Assembly: GCF_001423425.1 (NCBI RefSeq)
Contig: NZ_LMNX01000001.1
Location: 392,970 to 456,969 of the forward strand
Direction of reading: 5' to 3'
Source of the DNA: Rhizobium sp. Leaf306
GTDB lineage: Bacteria; Pseudomonadota; Alphaproteobacteria; Rhizobiales; Rhizobiaceae
DNA: 64,000 bases
The notes under the pieces were generated by a model. The model did no database searches. It was given only the letters and a program-made list of their open reading frames with translations, and was not told the origin of the DNA. This document shows, one piece after another, positions 17,684 to 24,809 of the stretch. Numbering within the stretch: the stretch's first letter is position 1; every line of letters starts with the position of its first letter. The position numbers and the translations under genes were made by a program.

Positions 17684-19792
17684 TTGGCCCCCTCCCCGAA
17701 AATGCCGTTCGAAAATCTGCCCACGCCTCCGGTCGCGGCCAAGAAGCCGGTGACGGATACCCGTCACGGCATCACCCGCACCGACGACTATGCCTGGTTC
17801 CGGGCCGACAACTGGCAGCAGATGTTCAAGGATCCGTCGATCCTCGACCCCGAGATCCGCACCCATCTGGAGGGCGAGAACGCCTATATGGAAGCGGCGA
17901 TGGGCGACACGGCCGCATTGCAGAAGACGCTGTTTGCCGAAATGCGCGGTCGCATCAAGGAAGACGATTCCTCCGTGCCGATGAAGGACGGACCGTTTGC
18001 CTACGGATCGCTGTTTGTGACCGGCGGCGAGCAGCCAAAATATTTCCGCACCCCGCGCGACGGCGGCGATCAGACGATCCTTCTCGACGGCGACAAGGAA
18101 GCGACGGGCAAGGATTATTTCCGTCTGGCCGGAATCGACCATGCGACGGACCATTCCAAGGGCATCTGGGGTTACGACGACAAGGGTTCGGAATATTTTA
18201 CCCTGCGGGTTCGCGATCTCTCGACCGGCGAGGACATGTCAGACCTCCTGGAAAACACCGCCGGTGGCGGCGTCTGGGCGCCCGATGGCAAGAGCTTCTT
18301 CTATACGCTGCAGGACGAGAACCACCGCCCCTCCAAGGTCTTCCACCACATTCTCGGTACGCCGCAGTCGGATGACCGGCTGGTGTTTGAGGAAAAGGAT
18401 CCGGGCTTCTTCATGGGCGTCGGCGGATCGCTGCTGGACGACGTGATCTATCTCGACATTCACGATCACGAAACGTCGGAATACCGCCTCATCCCGACCT
18501 CGGACCTGACCGCCGAGCCGAAGCTGGTGGCGGCGCGCGAGGAGGGCATCGAGTATTCGATGACCGAAGGCGGCGATGTCTTCTACATCCTGACCAATGA
18601 CGGCGATGCCAAGGACTTCAAGATCGTCGAGGCGCCGTTTGCGGCACCGGGCAAGGAAAACTGGAAAGAGATCGTACCGCACGAGCCCGGCCGGCTGATC
18701 ATTTCGCACATGGCCTATGAGCAGCACCTGATCTGGCTGCAGCGCAACCAGGGTCTGCCGGAGATCATCATCCGCGACCGGCGGACCGGCGAGGAACATT
18801 CGATCGCGTTTGCCGAAGAAGCCTATTCGCTGGGGCTTTCCGGCGCTGCGGAATATGACAGCACCGTTATCCGCTTTTCCTATTCGTCGATGACGACGCC
18901 GACCCAGCTCTACGACTACGATATGGTGAGCCGGACGCGCACGCTTTTGAAGACGCAGGAGATCCCCTCCGGCCACAATGCCGCAGATTACGTGACCCGC
19001 CGCGTGATGGCCCCGTCCCATGACGGCGAGCTGGTGCCGGTGTCGCTGCTTTACCGCAAGGACACGCCGCTTGATGGCACGGCGCCTTGCCTGCTCTACG
19101 GCTACGGCGCCTATGGGATGACCATCCCCGCATCGTTCTCCACCAACAACCTGTCACTGGCGGATCGTGGCTTCATCTATGCCATCGCCCATATCCGCGG
19201 CGGCAAGGACAAGGGTTTTGCCTGGTACGAAGACGGCAAGATGGAAGCCAAGGAAAACACGTTCAAGGATTTCATCGCCGCTGCCGACCACCTCGTGGCC
19301 GAGGGCTTTACGTCCTATGAGAACATCATTGCCGAAGGCGGCTCGGCCGGCGGTATGCTGATGGGCGCGATCGCCAACATGGCGCCGGAAAAGTTCGCGG
19401 GCATTATCGCGGCCGTTCCGTTCGTCGATGTGCTCAACACCATGCTCGACGATACGCTGCCGCTGACGCCGCCGGAATGGCCGGAATGGGGCAACCCGAT
19501 CGAGAGCCTGGAAGAGTACCAGTGGATCGCCGCCTACTCGCCTTATGACAACGTGGGTGCAAAACCCTATCCGCCGATCCTTGCGATTTCCGGCCTCACC
19601 GATCCACGCGTGACCTACTGGGAACCGACCAAGTGGGTGGCGAAGCTTCGCGAATTCTCGACCGGCTCGGCACCGATCCTGCTCAAGACCAACATGGCTG
19701 CCGGCCATGGCGGAAAGTCGGGGCGTTTCCAGCGTCTGGAAGAGATCGCCTTCGAATATGCATTCGCGATCAAGGTGGCCGGGAAAGCCTGA
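17684..19792 (+). CDS. ptrB: Oligopeptidase B (S9 family serine peptidase)
   Basis: A 702-residue prolyl-oligopeptidase-family enzyme that cleaves short peptides after basic residues in the cytoplasm. An N-terminal beta-propeller is followed by a C-terminal alpha/beta-hydrolase domain. The catalytic triad is visible: Ser554 in EGGSAGG, Asp640 in GLTDPRV and His675 in AAGHGG. The start appears to be TTG at 17684, with GGAG seven bases upstream; the first ATG (17702) has no such site. A strong terminator follows. Confidence 0.9.
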   Translation: MAPSPKMPFENLPTPPVAAKKPVTDTRHGITRTDDYAWFRADNWQQMFKDPSILDPEIRTHLEGENAYMEAAMGDTAALQKTLFAEMRGRIKEDDSSVPMKDGPFAYGSLFVTGGEQPKYFRTPRDGGDQTILLDGDKEATGKDYFRLAGIDHATDHSKGIWGYDDKGSEYFTLRVRDLSTGEDMSDLLENTAGGGVWAPDGKSFFYTLQDENHRPSKVFHHILGTPQSDDRLVFEEKDPGFFMGVGGSLLDDVIYLDIHDHETSEYRLIPTSDLTAEPKLVAAREEGIEYSMTEGGDVFYILTNDGDAKDFKIVEAPFAAPGKENWKEIVPHEPGRLIISHMAYEQHLIWLQRNQGLPEIIIRDRRTGEEHSIAFAEEAYSLGLSGAAEYDSTVIRFSYSSMTTPTQLYDYDMVSRTRTLLKTQEIPSGHNAADYVTRRVMAPSHDGELVPVSLLYRKDTPLDGTAPCLLYGYGAYGMTIPASFSTNNLSLADRGFIYAIAHIRGGKDKGFAWYEDGKMEAKENTFKDFIAAADHLVAEGFTSYENIIAEGGSAGGMLMGAIANMAPEKFAGIIAAVPFVDVLNTMLDDTLPLTPPEWPEWGNPIESLEEYQWIAAYSPYDNVGAKPYPPILAISGLTDPRVTYWEPTKWVAKLREFSTGSAPILLKTNMAAGHGGKSGRFQRLEEIAFEYAFAIKVAGKA

Positions 19793-19834
19793 CCGGGCGG
19801 ATCGCCGCAGAATCGGTCACCTCCAATGACAATC

Positions 19835-19870
19835 GCCGCAGTGCCTCGATCGGGTGCTGCGGCTTTTTTT
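19835..19870 (+). terminator. Rho-independent terminator of ptrB
   Basis: GCCGCAG at 19835-19841 pairs with CTGCGGC at 19857-19863, followed by a run of seven T. It lies 43 bases past the stop. The rest of the 19793-20090 gap holds no gene that I can support. Confidence 0.85.
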
Positions 19871-20051
19871 GTGGGAAAAATCGTTTTGGATATGCGGAAA
19901 CGCGCATATGCCCTGGCGGCGTTCGGTTTTCCCCTCAGATCGCTGATTTTTCGACAGAAATGGCGGCGGCGCGAATATGTCCCATGCGCGCTGTCAAGCC
20001 CCAAAACCGGCCGGAAATCTCCCAGCGCAAGCTTCGCACAAGCTTCAGGCG

Positions 20052-20067
20052 TTAACTCTTGCTTAAC
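20052..20067 (+). promoter_or_regulatory. CtrA-type binding site
   Basis: TTAA, seven bases, then TTAAC: a full match to the CtrA box of alphaproteobacteria. It ends 23 bases before the ATG at 20091, a position that suits direct control of that gene. Confidence 0.6.
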
Positions 20068-20090
20068 CCAAGCGAGATCGAGGCGGTGCC

Positions 20091-20366
20091 ATGAAGATCG
20101 ATAGTGGCCTCAGCGGCTACAACTACCCCCAGCGGGCGGTCGACATCGATCGCAAGCAGGACGAAACCCAGCAGCGCGACACACCTGCGTCTACCCGTTC
20201 CAGCGGTTCGCTGACCGGCAGCAGCACACTGTTTGCAAGCTCGCTGGTGAGCGCCCTGTGGGCCCTCGATGCCGGCGACGACAGCGCTTCGACCTTTGCC
20301 ACCAGCGGCGGGACCGCTCCCGTGCAGCAGGCCTGGGTTCAGGACATCTACCAGGAATTCTCCTGA
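20091..20366 (+). CDS. Hypothetical protein under a CtrA-type box
   Basis: A 91-residue soluble protein with no recognised domain, rich in Ser, Thr, Gln and Asp (QQRDTPASTRSSGSL). The C-terminal part is more hydrophobic and aromatic (ALWALDAGDD, QQAWVQDIYQEF). There is no signal peptide. GAGGCGG lies close upstream of the ATG, and a CtrA-type box lies in the promoter region. Cell-cycle or motility timing is an inference from that box only. Confidence 0.7.
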   Translation: MKIDSGLSGYNYPQRAVDIDRKQDETQQRDTPASTRSSGSLTGSSTLFASSLVSALWALDAGDDSASTFATSGGTAPVQQAWVQDIYQEFS

Positions 20367-20488
20367 TCAACGTCTGATCGATCATGGCCCGTCACCGCGG
20401 TGACAATCCCCGTTCAGGGTTAACATTCCCTGAAGCCGCCCTTCAAGCCAACACGCTGATCCTTGTACCTGTGGTGAATGCGTCCTAT

Positions 20489-20516
20489 CTCAACCTCCAG
20501 ACATTAGAGGTTTGAG
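20489..20516 (+). promoter_or_regulatory. MerR-type dyad before the regulator gene
   Basis: AACCTC (20492-20497) and GAGGTT (20507-20512) form an inverted repeat with a 9-base centre, flanked by CTC and GAG. It lies immediately before the MerR gene start and is a candidate autoregulatory operator. Confidence 0.5.
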
Positions 20517-20522
20517 CCTGCC

Positions 20523-20939
20523 ATGCTATCGATCGGCGATCTTTCCAAACGAACCGGCGTCAAGGTGCCGACCATCCGCTATTACGAGCAGATGGGCCTG
20601 CTTGCCGCCGCCACGCGATCCGAAGGGAACCAGCGGCGCTACGAGCGCAGCGATCTGGACCGGCTGGCCTTCATCCGCCACGCCCGCGATCTCGGCCTCG
20701 ACATTTCCGCGATCCGCGAGCTGATCGCGCTCGGTTCGCATCCGCAACAGCCCTGCGGCGATATCGACCGGATCGCAGCGGAGCATCTTTCCGGCGTGCG
20801 CGAGAAGATCGCCAAGCTGAAGAAGCTCGAAGAGGAACTCGAGCGCATCGTGTCCCACTGCGACGGCAACCACGCGATCAAGGACTGTTACGTGATCCGC
20901 TCACTCTCGGATCACGGGCTTTGCGAGGGGGAGCATTGA
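20523..20939 (+). CDS. MerR family regulator with a ZntR-like metal site
   Basis: A 138-residue MerR-family activator. The N-terminal winged helix (MLSIGDLSKRTGVKVPTIRYYEQ in two parts) is followed by a dimerisation helix and a C-terminal metal loop. The loop reads C-x3-H-x4-C (in SHCDGNHAIKDCY), the spacing of the E. coli zinc sensor ZntR (Cys115, His119, Cys124). A further Cys in QQPCGD corresponds to ZntR Cys79. A zinc or cadmium sensor is therefore plausible. No metal exporter gene is adjacent, so the target must be elsewhere. It converges with the parDE pair. Confidence 0.85.
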   Translation: MLSIGDLSKRTGVKVPTIRYYEQMGLLAAATRSEGNQRRYERSDLDRLAFIRHARDLGLDISAIRELIALGSHPQQPCGDIDRIAAEHLSGVREKIAKLKKLEEELERIVSHCDGNHAIKDCYVIRSLSDHGLCEGEH

Positions 20940-20943
20940 GGGG

Positions 20944-21261
20944 TTAGAGGCGGTTGCGCAGTATGTCATCGCTCACCAGACGGCCACTGAAGAAGAGACC
21001 GAGGATGATCACCTCGGAAGAGCGCACGACAAAGGCTATGCTGACACTGCGCCGATAGCCGATGATACGGATGCCCGGGACCTCGCTCTCGCGCACTGTT
21101 CCTCGCTCCGGAAAATCAGCGAGACCATTGAGAAAAGCACGCAGTTTCGTCACATAGGTCCAGGCGACGGTCGGGCCGGCACGGTCAGCGACGTAATCGT
21201 AGAACTCTGCAACTTCACGCTCGGCTTCCGGATGCAAGATGATCGCATACCGGTTCCCCAT
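20944..21261 (-). CDS. ParE/RelE superfamily toxin
   Basis: A 105-residue type II toxin of the ParE group. Family segments are LHPEAEREVAEFYDYVADRAG, the LADFPERGTV turn, and GIRIIGYRRSVSIAFVV with LGLFFSGR near the C-terminus. ParE toxins inhibit DNA gyrase. It begins five bases after its antitoxin stops and forms an operon with it. Confidence 0.88.
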   Translation of the reverse strand: MGNRYAIILHPEAEREVAEFYDYVADRAGPTVAWTYVTKLRAFLNGLADFPERGTVRESEVPGIRIIGYRRSVSIAFVVRSSEVIILGLFFSGRLVSDDILRNRL

Positions 21262-21266
21262 GGACC

Positions 21267-21554
21267 TTATCGGCCTTCGTCGGCAGATTTCGCTTCGGCG
21301 GCAAGGCGGGCGCGGTGCCTGTCTTCCAGACGCGAGAAAGCATCGTCAATCGAAACGCCGTCAGCCCTGCCGTCGAGGAGGTCATCATAGCGGCCTGGAA
21401 TTTTGTTCCGGAGCCATTCCTCCAAGGGCTGCTCGTTGCATTCGAGCAATTGGAGGCCTGCATCGATGACCTCATCGGCATTCTCGTAGCGGCCGGACTC
21501 GATCTGTTTTCTGATGAAACGCTCTGCGTCCTTGCTCAACGCGATGTTCTTCAT
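21267..21554 (-). CDS. ParD family antitoxin
   Basis: A 95-residue antitoxin. The N-terminal ribbon-helix-helix (MKNIALSKDAERFIRKQIESGRY, in pieces) binds DNA and the motif YENADEVIDAGLQLLE is typical of ParD. The C-terminal helix neutralises the toxin. The start at 21554 has GAGGG six bases upstream. A near-repeat of GCACT (about 21574-21594) upstream is a possible operator for autoregulation. Confidence 0.88.
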   Translation of the reverse strand: MKNIALSKDAERFIRKQIESGRYENADEVIDAGLQLLECNEQPLEEWLRNKIPGRYDDLLDGRADGVSIDDAFSRLEDRHRARLAAEAKSADEGR

Positions 21555-21626
21555 CACGGCCCTCGCTTTCAAGACAGCACTGACTGTAGCACTCCTCACG
21601 CCACCGAGACAGTCATCAACACCCGC

Positions 21627-21655
21627 TTGACAAGCATTTTATTCCGGCGCAGAAA
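21627..21655 (+). promoter_or_regulatory. Promoter of the leader-peptide transcript
   Basis: A perfect -35 TTGACA (21627-21632), a 17-base spacer and a weaker -10-like CAGAAA (21650-21655). The expected start site is about 21662, which is the first base of the leader ATG. This would make the leader peptide translated from a leaderless transcript, as known for trpL of Sinorhizobium. Confidence 0.55.
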
Positions 21656-21661
21656 GTTGTC

Positions 21662-21715
21662 ATGATGATTACGTGCACCACCACCGCCGCAACGTATTTT
21701 TGGGCCTACCTGTAA
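21662..21715 (+). CDS. Candidate leader peptide with aromatic codons
   Basis: A 17-codon ORF (MMITCTTTAATYFWAYL) lying between a promoter and a terminator-like hairpin. Codons 12-16 read Tyr-Phe-Trp-Ala-Tyr, a clear run of aromatic control codons at the place expected for ribosome stalling. It has no ribosome binding site; its ATG coincides with the predicted transcription start. It is interpreted as the sensing element of an attenuator for the GNAT gene at 21818. No known leader of this exact sequence is recognised. Confidence 0.6.
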   Translation: MMITCTTTAATYFWAYL

Positions 21716-21772
21716 AGGGCGGCTCGACAGTTCATCATGTCAACAAGCCGCCGTCAGGCGGCTTGGTTGTTT
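21716..21772 (+). terminator. Predicted transcription attenuator
   Basis: The terminator stem is 21744-21752 with 21757-21765 (9 bp, GTCA loop) and ends in TTTCT. GGCGGCT at 21718-21724 can instead pair with AGCCGCC at 21746-21752, which destroys the terminator. CCGCC/GCCGC at 21684-21690, inside the leader ORF, can pair with the same GGCGG. These are the three mutually exclusive pairings of a classical amino-acid attenuator. Confidence 0.6.
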
Positions 21773-21817
21773 CTAAGGGCACCTGACGGCACGACAAGAC
21801 CGAAAAGGAATGCCGGA

Positions 21818-22318
21818 ATGCCCCCGATTTCGATCGAAGACAGCGAGATCTCACTGCCGCGCCCGGCCGTGGTGACGATCCGCGCCGCCAAACGCCATGA
21901 TCTGCCGCAGTTGAAAGAGATGATCGCAGCCCTTGCCGCGCATCACAACGATCTGGCCGACATTACCCCGGAAATGCTGGAACGCGACCTGTTCGGCGAC
22001 CTGCCCTGGATCACCGCACTGGTTGCGGATGCGGGCGACGCCCTGATCGGCTACGCCATTCTGGTGCCGCTCTACCGCGCGCAGGAGGGGAGCCGCGGCA
22101 TGGACCTGCACCACCTGTTCGTGCGCGACGGTCACCGTGGCCACGGCATCGGCCAGCATCTCGTCTCGCGCGCCCGCGACATGGCCCGCAATGCAGGCTG
22201 CGGCTATCTCTCGGTCAGCGCCGCCACCGGCAACTTTGCCGCCCACAAGTTCTACGAACAGATGGATTTCAAGCCACGCCCGGTGACGGGCATGCGGTAT
22301 ATGCAGACGTTGGTGTGA
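21818..22318 (+). CDS. GNAT N-acetyltransferase behind an attenuator
   Basis: A 166-residue GNAT acyltransferase. The fold begins TIRAAKRHDLPQLKEMI; the acetyl-CoA binding loop is RDGHRGHGIGQHL (about residue 105-117) and the C-terminal part is NFAAHKFYEQMDF. LHHLFVRDGHRG places it near diamine or amino-acid acetyltransferases, but the substrate is unknown. The start at 21818 has AAAAGGA upstream; the frame opens at 21737, inside the attenuator hairpin. Control by an aromatic leader peptide suggests a substrate linked to aromatic amino acids (inference). Confidence 0.85.
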   Translation: MPPISIEDSEISLPRPAVVTIRAAKRHDLPQLKEMIAALAAHHNDLADITPEMLERDLFGDLPWITALVADAGDALIGYAILVPLYRAQEGSRGMDLHHLFVRDGHRGHGIGQHLVSRARDMARNAGCGYLSVSAATGNFAAHKFYEQMDFKPRPVTGMRYMQTLV

Positions 22319-22385
22319 GGCTGGGACACGGCAATACCCTCCGAATGAGCGGGACAGACCATACTGTCAGTGCAGCGCAACCACG

Positions 22386-22754
22386 TTATTCCGACGCGGG
22401 ATCGATCGCGCTGACCACACGAGCGACGATGTCATCCATCGTCGCCTCGTCCAATGTCTCGATGTATTTCGCGGTCTTGGCCAGTATTCTGGCCGGTATA
22501 TCGAAGCTGCGAACCTGATTACAGACGGCGATCCCCGTCGTATCGTGGCCGGTGACAACGACGGCCAGACCGACGTCCCGGGTCAAGGCGCCACCGGTGG
22601 TGATCGGCACCGTCATGCTGACTCCCAATGCGTTGATCGCCCGCGGGGTGATCACGACGAACCGATGCCTGTTCTTCATCTCCCGGCCCGCGACAGGGTT
22701 GGGATCGATCCAGAAAACATCGCCGCGATTGGGGACGTTGCTGCGGACCATCAT
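22386..22754 (-). CDS. mazF: MazF/PemK family toxin
   Basis: A 122-residue type II toxin of the MazF/ChpB/PemK endoribonuclease family, which cleaves mRNA at short motifs. The N-terminal PNRGDVFWIDPNPVAGREMKN (in pieces) carries the family's GD-W and G-E-K/R segments, and RHRFVVITPRAIN and CNQVRSFD follow. The ATG overlaps the antitoxin stop by four bases (ATGA), which is typical translational coupling. Confidence 0.9.
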   Translation of the reverse strand: MMVRSNVPNRGDVFWIDPNPVAGREMKNRHRFVVITPRAINALGVSMTVPITTGGALTRDVGLAVVVTGHDTTGIAVCNQVRSFDIPARILAKTAKYIETLDEATMDDIVARVVSAIDPASE

Positions 22755-23017
22755 GAAATTTCGTGCCCGACGGGGTCTCCCTCCATCACCCAGGCCATGT
22801 CCGCATTCAGGCTGGAGACGACCTCGCCGCCTTCGAGCAACTCGCTAAGCTTATAGCGCCGCTGGGTCTTTCTGATCGGCTTTACGACGAGTTCACCGTC
22901 GTGCATTTCCAGCGACAGCTGATCGCCGACCTGCAGTTCCATCGTCTTGAGAATGGCAGGCGGAATTGTCACGACGGCTGCCCCGCCCTGCCGCCTGATC
23001 GTGGTAATGATGGTCAT
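22751..23017 (-). CDS. mazE: MazE/AbrB family antitoxin
   Basis: An 88-residue antitoxin. The N-terminal swapped-hairpin AbrB/MazE DNA-binding domain (TTIRRQGGAAVVTIPPAIL, LQVGDQLSLEMHDGELVVKP) is followed by an acidic C-terminal toxin-binding tail (ELLEGGEVVSSLNAD). It is the first gene of the pair and lies 13 bases downstream of a perfect palindrome. Confidence 0.9.
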   Translation of the reverse strand: MTIITTIRRQGGAAVVTIPPAILKTMELQVGDQLSLEMHDGELVVKPIRKTQRRYKLSELLEGGEVVSSLNADMAWVMEGDPVGHEIS

Positions 23018-23030
23018 GTCTCACCTCGTA

Positions 23031-23050
23031 TGTGCTATAAATATAGCACA
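23031..23050 (-). promoter_or_regulatory. Palindromic operator of mazEF
   Basis: TGTGCTAT and ATAGCACA form a perfect 8-bp inverted repeat around AAAT, 13 bases before the mazE ATG. The placement fits autorepression by the MazE-MazF complex. Confidence 0.65.
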
Positions 23051-23078
23051 ACAACGTCGTGCGGCAAGCACGCCAGCC

Positions 23079-23993
23079 TTACCTTGCCGGCACCGCCTTC
23101 AGATAGGCGGCGATGGCCTGCAAGTCGCTTTTCGGCAGATGCGCGATGTTCTTCTGAACCTCCACCATGGATCCGCCGACGCTGTCGAAATCGGGGGTGA
23201 AGCCGGTCGAGAGGTATTCGGTGATCTCGTCTTCACTCCAGGCGCCGATGTCCTTTGAGCCGGGGGTGATGTTGGGAATGCTGCCCTGCCCTTCCGGGTT
23301 GGGACCGCCGGCCAGCCACTGGCCTTTTTCGAAGCCGCCGAGCGCGTTGCGGGGCGTGTGGCACTCGCCGCAGTGGCCGGGGCCTTCGACGAGGAACTGG
23401 CCGCGTTTGACCTTATCATCGGCGGAAGCGAGTTCGACGCGTGGGCCGTCGTCGAAATAGAGGAGTTTCCAGCCGCCGACCGCGAGCCGCTGGTTGAACG
23501 GAAAGCCCAATTCGTGCGGCGGCGCGACATTGCTGCTGTGCGGCAGGGTCTTCATGTAGCCGTAGAGGTCGTTGACGTCGGCTGCCGACAGGCGCGCGTA
23601 GGAGCCGTAGGGAAAGGACGGGTAGAGATGCTCGCCCTTCGGGCCGACGCCTCTCGTCATCGCATCGCCGAATTGGGCAAGCGTCCAGAAACCAATGCCG
23701 GCTTTGGGATCGGGCGAGATATTGGGGACGTGGAAGGTGCCGAACGGGCTTTTCAGCGCCAGTCCGCCGGACAGGATCTTTGCGGCGTCGCCTTCGGCAC
23801 CTTCAGCTGCATGACAACCGGCACAGCCGCCCGCCCAGAACAATTGTTCGCCCTTGGCAAGATCGGGCTGACCGACGCTCGACCAGTAGCCTGCCTCATG
23901 CGGCTGCGGCTTTGTCAGTGCCCAGCCGGCAACGGCACCGGCGGCGATAATGACCACGCCGATGCCCAACACTTTTGCCCATCTTGCGGCCAT
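23079..23993 (-). CDS. Diheme c-type cytochrome
   Basis: A 304-residue membrane-anchored or secreted cytochrome c. An N-terminal hydrophobic helix (about residues 8-28) is followed by two cytochrome c domains with heme motifs CAGCH (about residue 58) and CGECH (about 210). Candidate Met ligands lie in SAMTRG-like and GGSM segments. It resembles the cytochrome subunits that accept electrons from membrane dehydrogenases. No dehydrogenase gene is adjacent. The start at 23993 has GGAGGA ten bases upstream. Confidence 0.87.
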   Translation of the reverse strand: MAARWAKVLGIGVVIIAAGAVAGWALTKPQPHEAGYWSSVGQPDLAKGEQLFWAGGCAGCHAAEGAEGDAAKILSGGLALKSPFGTFHVPNISPDPKAGIGFWTLAQFGDAMTRGVGPKGEHLYPSFPYGSYARLSAADVNDLYGYMKTLPHSSNVAPPHELGFPFNQRLAVGGWKLLYFDDGPRVELASADDKVKRGQFLVEGPGHCGECHTPRNALGGFEKGQWLAGGPNPEGQGSIPNITPGSKDIGAWSEDEITEYLSTGFTPDFDSVGGSMVEVQKNIAHLPKSDLQAIAAYLKAVPAR

Positions 23994-24069
23994 CGCCAAC
24001 TTTCCTCCGACATTGATGCGCAACGGAACGGCTGCCTTTGCGACAGCCGTTCAAGCATGCAGGCATGCG

Positions 24070-24507
24070 CTACTTCTTCAGGCGGTAGGTCTCGTGGCAG
24101 GAGCCGCAATTGGCGCCGAGCGTCCCAACGGCCTTCTGGACGCCTGCGGCATCCGTCGGCATCGAAGCGAGGATCATGTCGGCATCGGAGGCGAGCTTGT
24201 TCGCTTTGGCGCGGAAATCGGCTTCGTTCTTCCAGATCGCCGGCGATGCTTCCGAATTGGCTTCGGATCCGATAGGGAACTGGTCCGGGAAGGCCTTCAT
24301 ATTGGTGCTGATCGTGGTCAGCGCGGTCTTGATGGCATCGGCGTCGTAGGGTTTGTCGCCTTTGGCGATGTTGCGCATGGCTGCCGTGGAGGCGGCCACC
24401 TGCTTCATCATCTGTTCGCGCTTCTCGACCACCGCATCCTGCGCAAGGACAGCGGTGAAGCCGAGACAGAGTGCCGCGGTCGTCATGGCGATAGTTCTGA
24501 ATTTCAT
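24070..24507 (-). CDS. Cytochrome c' (class II cytochrome)
   Basis: A 145-residue periplasmic cytochrome c'. A signal peptide ends at about AVLA-QDA (residue 22). A four-helix-bundle domain follows, with the heme motif CGSCH nine residues from the C-terminus, as in the class II family. Such proteins bind NO or act in electron transfer. It is 76 bases upstream of the diheme cytochrome on the same strand and probably co-transcribed. Confidence 0.9.
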   Translation of the reverse strand: MKFRTIAMTTAALCLGFTAVLAQDAVVEKREQMMKQVAASTAAMRNIAKGDKPYDADAIKTALTTISTNMKAFPDQFPIGSEANSEASPAIWKNEADFRAKANKLASDADMILASMPTDAAGVQKAVGTLGANCGSCHETYRLKK

Positions 24508-24753
24508 TTCCGGCTCCGATCCCTAAAACGATGTGATGTCTGCGTCTCACATCATCAACGCATTCGCGTGATGATGATGGCAAGCTTACATGACCGAAAG
24601 AAGTCACGATTTCGTAATTTAGCGCTCGATTCTAGAAGCCGTCAAACCCAATGCAAAGTCATGTTTTTCAAGCGCTTCAGATCGACCGCGCGTGGGCGGA
24701 CAGCGGCGCCTGACGATAGCCAGGCTTGATCAGACATCGGTTGATCGGAAATG
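24508..24753. other. Intergenic region upstream of cytochrome c'
   Basis: About 250 bases without a supported gene. It holds a 7-bp inverted repeat (GATGTGA 24529-24535 with TCACATC 24546-24552) just upstream of the cytochrome c' start, plus a second looser dyad to about 24575. These could be regulator sites for the cytochrome genes, but no known box is matched. Confidence 0.4.
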
Positions 24754-24785
24754 CAAACACCCAGCGCCTTGCGGCACCGGGTGTC
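24754..24785 (-). terminator. Probable terminator of sodB
   Basis: ACACCC (24757-24762) pairs with GGGTGT (24779-24784) around an imperfect GC-rich inner stem; on the minus strand a short T run follows. It lies 25 bases after the sodB stop. Confidence 0.5.
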
Positions 24786-24809
24786 TGGCAAATCAGCAAT
24801 TGATTGAGC

